Of a DNA stretch of 17,704 bases, positions 12,983 to 17,704 are shown one piece after another. A program made the position numbers and the translations under genes. How positions within the stretch are numbered: position 1 is the first letter of the stretch; each line of letters starts with the position of its first letter. The stretch comes from CAYLLN01 sp033762315 (GTDB lineage Bacteria; Planctomycetota; Planctomycetia; Pirellulales; Pirellulaceae). The notes below the pieces were generated by a model. The model ran no database searches. It had not been told where the DNA came from and worked only from the letters and a program-made list of their open reading frames with translations. The DNA is taken from positions 1-17,704 of the forward strand of contig JANRLS010000230.1 of NCBI GenBank assembly GCA_033762315.1. The letters are read 5' to 3'.

Positions 12983-15900
12983 CTATCGGCCGAGTTGGGC
13001 AAATTCCAAATGATCGCGCCAACCCCGATACCAATCGACCGACGAGGCCGCGCGGGGCAATGCGGCATCGCGGGGCTGATAGGGCTCGAACTGCCCCCGC
13101 TGAAACACGCTGACGGCTCGCGACGCAGGATGCACGAGGGCGAGCTGCACCCAGCCATTGCGGCACATTTGCCCAATTCCCGCGTGGTTATCCATGATGC
13201 GCAGCATCCGCTCGGCGGTCGTTTCGATGATGAACAACAGCCGCATCGGTTCGTGAATCTCGACCCCTTGCCAGGGGAGTCCGGTGCGCAGATCGCTAGC
13301 GGCCCCGTCCATCACGCCGACGAGGGCCGCGATATTGTGCGGCAGCTTCGTCCCCGCGCCGAAGCCCTGATTATCGACGCTGGAGAAATAGTATTGCAGG
13401 TTGATGCCGCCGCAGACCGGAAACACGGCCTGCAGCGTGCGGGCCAGGATCGACGATTCGTCGTCGTCCTGGCTGGGGTCGTACGAAGTGAGAAACGCCC
13501 GCCGGTCGAGAAACAAGCCGCGCGACAGTTCGCGCCGCCCGACGAGGCAGATGGCGTTCGAGGCGTGCCCCAGCTCGGGCCGCGTTTGGGCCAGATCGTC
13601 GGCCCGCTCTTCGACGTGCTTGCGGGCGGCGGCAAACGACAGCTTCAGCGGTGCCGACATGAACCGCCGGCATCGTTCATGGGCGTTGCGGTCGCAAGCG
13701 GCATCCAGATCGCGCTGGGCGGTGGAGAACTCGTCGCGGTGCGAAGGGGGAATACGTTCCCAGTCGGCGAAGGTGATCGAATCGCTGCACGTATCGTGAT
13801 AGCCGCCGACGAACCACGTTTCGGCCGGAATAGCGATGCCTCGCGCGGCGAGCTGAGCGCGGACTTCGGGATCATTGAGCATCTGGGCAACGGCGCGGGC
13901 ATTGGGCCCACCCGCCGCACCGCCGCAAGCGCCGCACATGTAGGCCGAATTGTGCGGGTTGTTCTGGCTGTTCGAGCCATGCCCAATCAGCAGCACCAGC
14001 CGCGACAAACCGCTGGTGAGGCCGATGTCGCGCAGCAAGCGCTCGGCCGCGCTGGTCATTTCGTCGGGCGAGAAACCCAGGCCGCCGTTCTCCGGGCCGG
14101 GCTGCTCGTCGCGGCGCCCGAGGTGCAGCGCGGTTTGCTCCGGTGCCTGCACGAGCCCCTCGAATCGCCGGGCAATTCGTGCCGAAAGACGGGGAAACAA
14201 GATGCGGGCCACCAGCGGAATTGAAGCCAGCACCCCCACCGCGCCGGTCAGCAGCGCCCCCCAGGCGAAGCCTCGACTGCCGAGATGAAAGCGATGCGAG
14301 GCGGTTCCCAAGACGCGGCGAGTTCGCGCTCGGCGGCGATGGGTTGTTTCCGCGGACCCGGCCACGTCTTCCGTAACCCAATGCTGGGGCCGAATGACGA
14401 TGGGGCACAGGGGCACGAAATGGGCGTCCGCCGCGCCGCGATAGTACATCGCGACCCCGAAGAAGCCGGCAGTGCCGAAGGTTTCGACATCCGGCGCGAC
14501 CTCTTCCAGGTGCCGGCGCAGCGACTCCTCACGCTCGTCGAGGCAACACACGACTTGAAACCGCGGCGCTGGCGGCCTGCCGGTTGCTTGCCGGGCGTGC
14601 AACGCGATCGCATCGAGCGCCTGCGTGCGGAAGCGCCGCTCGTAGGCCAGGTGAAACAATCGCTGCCGCTCGATGCCCGCGAAAGCCTCGATCTCGCTTA
14701 CGAGGCTCGTCCACTGCGCGGTGGTCAACCGGTGCAGTTCGCTGGGGGTCAGCCTCATCACTTGCGCGAGCTGGAACATTTGGAACGCCCGTTGCTCGTC
14801 GCCCGGCGCGTCGAATTGGGCGTGGTCGCGAAGCGTCTCGCGCAGGTCGGCCAGGGTTCCGCGATAGCCCAGCGACTGACTCGCCACGTGAGCCACCGCC
14901 AGACGATCCAAAATCAGCCGAACCGCCAGAAACTCGACGAGGCTTCCCTCGGCGATGGGGCGCGGCACGCGGTCGCCGCGAACCTCGACCTGGCGCACCA
15001 TGCCTCCCCAGCCGCGGAGTGCCACGAGCGTATCGGCGATGAATGGTTCCCAGTGGAAGGGCGAAACACCCAGGAGCTCCAGCGACTCGCGAACCGACTC
15101 CACGGGGCTGGTCTCGGCGGCGTCGAGCCGGGCGAGTTCTTTGCGCAGTCCCCACAGCCAACCATCGGGAGGGCCCCCCGCTTGCCGATAGACGGCCCGA
15201 AACGCGGCGAAAAAGCCCCGATCGCGGCCCGGCAACGGCCAACTGGCCAGCCCCTGATCGAGAAATGCCGCACAGAACTTGATGAGCAAGTCATGCACCA
15301 GCTGATCGGTGTCGTTGCCGGTTGCCTTGAGGAGGAGATCGCGATGACGGAGATGGAAGGCCCGTGGGCTGTCAGGCGCGGGAATGCCGCGGACGCCGTC
15401 GCAGCAGACGCGCCACAGCATTTGCAGGGTGAGCCCCTCCCACTGGGCCTCGCTCCACGATTCCATCTCCGACTCGTCAAACCGATCAAGCAGGCCGAGC
15501 AGGCCTGCTGGCGCGCCGCCGATTTCGCGCGCGGCCGCGCCGGCGAGAGACGATTCGTTCCCGCCACGCAAATCGCGCAGCACCCAGTGGCGCGTTTCGG
15601 CGATCAGTCGGCTGCGGTCGGCGGCCGAGGCTTCCCAGCGAACCTTGCGCAGCGCATCGGTTTCGGCCACGAACCAAAGCAGTTCCTCGGCCGGGCCGGT
15701 GCGCAGCGGATATTGAAGCATCGCCATTCTCAGGTCGAGCCGCGTTCCCACGCCGGGAACCGCGTCATACGCTCCGGTCCCCAGGTCTTCAGCCAGCGCT
15801 TCGAGCAGATCCGCATGGCGAATCCGTCCGCGGGCCAGCTCATGACGAAAACGGTCCTCGGACAAATAGGAGTGATGCCCGAAGACTTGCGCCCCGCGCT

Positions 15901-16084
15901 TGACCGCCTCTTCAAACGGCAAGTGCTCGAAGGCTTGGAGCGTGTTTTGCGAAATGAAGACCGTGATCGGACCTTGCGACGGCAAGAGCCGCGCGGCCCG
16001 TTCGATGGCTTCGCGCAAGTGCGCAAGCGGGGAGTAGGTGGCGGACTCGTTCGGTTGTCGGTCGCCAACGGCCAAGGCGTGCAT
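12983..16084 (-). CDS. dabA: DabA (DUF2309), zinc-dependent carbonic-anhydrase-like subunit
   Basis: The 1033-residue protein belongs to the DUF2309/UPF0753 family, larger than the Halothiobacillus DabA2. All four zinc-site residues expected from that protein (C351, D353, H524, C539) have counterparts: C514 and D516 in VVCCLDEREE, and H702 and C717 in LLIGHGSNSQNNPHNSAYMC, where the His-Cys spacing of 15 is identical. The N-terminal FISQNTLQAFEHLPFEEA is also family-typical. In DAB systems this subunit hydrates CO2 to bicarbonate one way, driven by the ion-conducting partner encoded next. Start ATG 16084 has only a weak GGAA upstream. The gene leads the operon and is divergent from a two-component system. 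It could serve autotrophy, anaplerotic CO2 supply or pH homeostasis; the window shows no carbon-fixation gene. Confidence 0.95.
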   Translation of the reverse strand: MHALAVGDRQPNESATYSPLAHLREAIERAARLLPSQGPITVFISQNTLQAFEHLPFEEAVKRGAQVFGHHSYLSEDRFRHELARGRIRHADLLEALAEDLGTGAYDAVPGVGTRLDLRMAMLQYPLRTGPAEELLWFVAETDALRKVRWEASAADRSRLIAETRHWVLRDLRGGNESSLAGAAAREIGGAPAGLLGLLDRFDESEMESWSEAQWEGLTLQMLWRVCCDGVRGIPAPDSPRAFHLRHRDLLLKATGNDTDQLVHDLLIKFCAAFLDQGLASWPLPGRDRGFFAAFRAVYRQAGGPPDGWLWGLRKELARLDAAETSPVESVRESLELLGVSPFHWEPFIADTLVALRGWGGMVRQVEVRGDRVPRPIAEGSLVEFLAVRLILDRLAVAHVASQSLGYRGTLADLRETLRDHAQFDAPGDEQRAFQMFQLAQVMRLTPSELHRLTTAQWTSLVSEIEAFAGIERQRLFHLAYERRFRTQALDAIALHARQATGRPPAPRFQVVCCLDEREESLRRHLEEVAPDVETFGTAGFFGVAMYYRGAADAHFVPLCPIVIRPQHWVTEDVAGSAETTHRRRARTRRVLGTASHRFHLGSRGFAWGALLTGAVGVLASIPLVARILFPRLSARIARRFEGLVQAPEQTALHLGRRDEQPGPENGGLGFSPDEMTSAAERLLRDIGLTSGLSRLVLLIGHGSNSQNNPHNSAYMCGACGGAAGGPNARAVAQMLNDPEVRAQLAARGIAIPAETWFVGGYHDTCSDSITFADWERIPPSHRDEFSTAQRDLDAACDRNAHERCRRFMSAPLKLSFAAARKHVEERADDLAQTRPELGHASNAICLVGRRELSRGLFLDRRAFLTSYDPSQDDDESSILARTLQAVFPVCGGINLQYYFSSVDNQGFGAGTKLPHNIAALVGVMDGAASDLRTGLPWQGVEIHEPMRLLFIIETTAERMLRIMDNHAGIGQMCRNGWVQLALVHPASRAVSVFQRGQFEPYQPRDAALPRAASSVDWYRGWRDHLEFAQLGR

Positions 16085-16429
16085 GGAGATATACGATTCC
16101 GTTCGGCAATTGAAATCACGACAGCCAACCCGAGAGCACGCGAGAGGCGGGCCGGCGACCTACGAAGTCTAGGTTGGATTGGGCCTCCGTGGGAAGAGTC
16201 AACAGGCGTTACGATTTTGTAAGGACCACCGACCAGATACGAGTACCTTACGAATTCGCAAACTGGGTTTCGCGGACTGGCCAAAGGAACGCTCGCCACG
16301 CAGAATAATCGGGGGGAATCTCCGCACGGGATGCAAGGAATGAATGTCAGTTTCACCCCCGAGCCTTCCCTCGCCATTGATGCCCTCGGCGAGTCATTCT
16401 GGAGCGGCCCCGTAACAGCACGAACAGCC
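16085..16429. promoter_or_regulatory. Divergent intergenic region between dabA and the response regulator
   Basis: This 345-nt region must hold both promoters. TTACGA occurs twice in the same direction (16209-16214 and 16248-16253), and GTAAGG (16219-16224) is inverted as CCTTAC (16246-16251). These might be regulator sites, but each match is only six bases. No gene, terminator or clear -35/-10 pair was recognised. An in-frame upstream extension of the regulator (ATG at 16331) exists but has no family similarity. Confidence 0.3.
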
Positions 16430-17101
16430 ATGCACCTTTTAGCGATTGAAGACGACGCGGTTCTGGGGAAAGCCATTCAACGTGGCCTGACGGACGCCGG
16501 GCACGCCTGTCAATGGGCACGGAGCGGACAAAAGGGACTCGAAGAGGCTCAAAGCCAAACCTTCGACGCGATCATCCTCGATCTGCTGCTGCCCGATTTG
16601 TCGGGCCTCGAAATCATGAAGCGGCTGCGGGCTGCCGGTTCGCGCACGCCGGTGCTCATGCTGACGGCGCTCGGCTCGGTGGAGGATCGGGTCGGCGGGC
16701 TCAACGCGGGGGCCGACGACTACCTCGTCAAGCCGTTTGCTTTTCCGGAGTTGCTGGCCCGACTCGAGGCGATCAGCCGGCGGCGGCAGGATCGGCCCTC
16801 CTCGACGCTCCAGGTTGGTCCATTGACGCTCGACCTGACGAACCGCCGCGTCACCCGCGGCGGAACCGAGATCAGCCTGACTCCCACCGAGTTCAGCCTG
16901 CTCGAATTTTTGATGCGCTACGCCGGTCAGGTCGTGACGCGCAAAATGCTGTGCGAACATCTGTGGGATTCCGATTGGGAAGGGGTGACGAACGTCGTCG
17001 AAGTGCACATCAATCGGCTGCGCGGTAAAGTGGATCGCGGATTCGACGAGCCATTGATTCAGACCGTGCGGGGCCGCGGATATGTTCTTCGAGCGAGTTA
17101 G
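16430..17101 (+). CDS. OmpR-family response regulator
   Basis: The product has 223 residues from ATG 16430 (MHLLAIEDDAVLGK), the normal length for this family. The receiver domain shows the acidic pair at E7/D8, the phospho-acceptor D51 (AIILDLLLPD), T79 (LMLTALG) and K101 (YLVKPF). A winged-helix DNA-binding domain covers about 135-222 (TEISLTPTEFSLLEFLMRYA, ending QTVRGRGYVLRAS). An upstream ATG at 16331 would add 33 residues unlike any receiver domain, so 16430 is chosen, although neither has a clear ribosome site. The sensor kinase gene starts at 17082, inside this gene, showing coupled expression. It is divergent from dabA, so control of that operon is possible but unproven. Confidence 0.95.
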   Translation: MHLLAIEDDAVLGKAIQRGLTDAGHACQWARSGQKGLEEAQSQTFDAIILDLLLPDLSGLEIMKRLRAAGSRTPVLMLTALGSVEDRVGGLNAGADDYLVKPFAFPELLARLEAISRRRQDRPSSTLQVGPLTLDLTNRRVTRGGTEISLTPTEFSLLEFLMRYAGQVVTRKMLCEHLWDSDWEGVTNVVEVHINRLRGKVDRGFDEPLIQTVRGRGYVLRAS

Positions 17102-17704
17102 CGCTTTCGTTCGCACCTTGCGCTTCCGCCTGACGCTATGGAATGCGGCGGCTGGACTGCTGACGGGCCTGGGCATTTTGCTGGCGTTGCGCGAGGGGGT
17201 CCGCTACACGCTTCTATACGACCTCGACGAGGTGCTCCGCGAAGACTTGCAAGAGATCTCGCTGCACTTCGCCGAACCTGGCGACTACGACTGGTTTGGC
17301 CTGAAGGAGAAGATGAACCTCAAGGCCCGCGGGCACGATTTTCATGGCTGGTTCGTGGTGTTCTTGGACGCCGAGGGGCGGCCGGCATGGTCGAGCGTGA
17401 ACGCTCCGCCGATTGCCGCGCCCACCGCCGCGGAGCACGCCGCTGGCCGCTGGACGAGCGGCGACTATCGCCTCGCGCTGGCCGCGCTGCCTCGCAATGT
17501 GGAGGAAGCGGCGACCGTCGCCGTGGGATGCAATATTCGCTTCGTCGGCCGAGACATGGCGAAAATCGACCGCCTCATGGCGATCGTCGGCATCGTCATT
17601 GCCCTGGTTTCGCCGATCGGCGGTTATTTGCTCGCGGGGCGCACAACCCGCATCCTGGCGAAGATGATCCACAAAACCGAACGCCTTCGGCCCAGCGAGC
17701 TGAA
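17082..17704 (+). CDS. Sensor histidine kinase, partial (N-terminal sensor and start of HAMP)
   Basis: The frame from ATG 17082 stays open for 207 codons to the right edge. It begins MFFERVSAFVRTLRFRLTLW. Membrane helix 1 is at about 17-37 (LTLWNAAAGLLTGLGILLAL). A periplasmic sensor domain of about 125 residues follows, then helix 2 at about 165-187 (LMAIVGIVIALVSPIGGYLL). A HAMP-like start reads TTRILAKMIHKTERLRPSEL. The histidine phospho-acceptor and ATPase domains lie outside the window. The 20-nt overlap with the response regulator gene and the layout make it the cognate kinase. The ligand cannot be deduced from this part. Confidence 0.85.
   Translation, partial: MFFERVSAFVRTLRFRLTLWNAAAGLLTGLGILLALREGVRYTLLYDLDEVLREDLQEISLHFAEPGDYDWFGLKEKMNLKARGHDFHGWFVVFLDAEGRPAWSSVNAPPIAAPTAAEHAAGRWTSGDYRLALAALPRNVEEAATVAVGCNIRFVGRDMAKIDRLMAIVGIVIALVSPIGGYLLAGRTTRILAKMIHKTERLRPSEL

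Noticed and set aside
11663..14224. 853-codon open frame on the plus strand opposite dabB and dabA
   Set aside because: It is antisense in the register where its first codon base pairs with the third codon base of the real genes. In GC-rich genes that base is nearly always G or C, so stops cannot occur. The product is Arg/Gln/Asp-rich without a recognisable domain.
14285..16222. 645-codon open frame on the plus strand opposite dabA
   Set aside because: Same antisense register effect. dabA on the other strand has clear family motifs and zinc ligands.
16331..16429. Upstream in-frame ATG extending the response regulator by 33 residues
   Set aside because: The extension is unlike receiver domains, and the shorter start gives the normal length and N-terminus.
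1..17704. tRNA, rRNA, CRISPR array, transposase or integrase genes
   Set aside because: None was recognised by eye on either strand; repeats present are palindromes rather than regularly spaced direct repeats.

Overview
The window looks like a piece of a GC-rich planctomycete chromosome, probably from the Pirellulales. The placement rests on recognised protein families, not on a search. The signs are a sigma factor of the planctomycete-type group starting MWPNADQTQ next to a membrane Ser/Thr kinase, a sigma factor next to a YfbK-like von Willebrand (vWA) protein, a sigma factor next to a membrane protein with macroglobulin-like features, and many palindromic intergenic elements.

Layout. (1) Positions 1-2161, minus strand: an ECF sigma factor followed by a membrane-anchored protein that runs off the left edge. 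(2) 2252-2358: a large imperfect inverted repeat that ends against the next start codon. (3) 2359-6586, plus strand: a sigma factor and a membrane Ser/Thr kinase, separated by two AT-richer genes, an ABC/SMC-type ATPase and a DUF4276/TOPRIM-like protein. A 6-bp direct repeat, AATGAT, lies at both edges of these two genes. Removing one repeat copy plus the cassette would rejoin sigma and kinase through a classic ATGA stop/start overlap, so the pair looks like a recent insertion. (4) 6696-9818, plus strand: a third ECF sigma factor with a candidate autoregulatory promoter, then a hairpin-rich spacer, then a vWA/DUF3520 membrane protein with an anti-sigma-like N-terminus. A 75-bp palindrome sits in frame inside its coding sequence. 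(5) 9819-10103: convergent gap with a terminator-like hairpin. (6) 10104-16084, minus strand: a three-gene inorganic-carbon uptake (DAB) operon, made of dabA (DUF2309, all four expected zinc-site residues visible), dabB (NuoL-like) and a second, diverged NuoM-like subunit. (7) 16085-16429: divergent intergenic region. (8) 16430-17704, plus strand: an OmpR-type response regulator overlapping a sensor histidine kinase that runs off the right edge.

How the genes work together. Three sigma modules, each with a different partner, suggest a signalling neighbourhood. The DAB operon would couple an ion gradient to hydration or accumulation of CO2/bicarbonate. The ATPase-TOPRIM pair resembles the organisation of anti-phage systems such as PARIS and is the best candidate for an under-described system, although its function here is inferred. 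No tRNA, rRNA, CRISPR array or transposase was seen.
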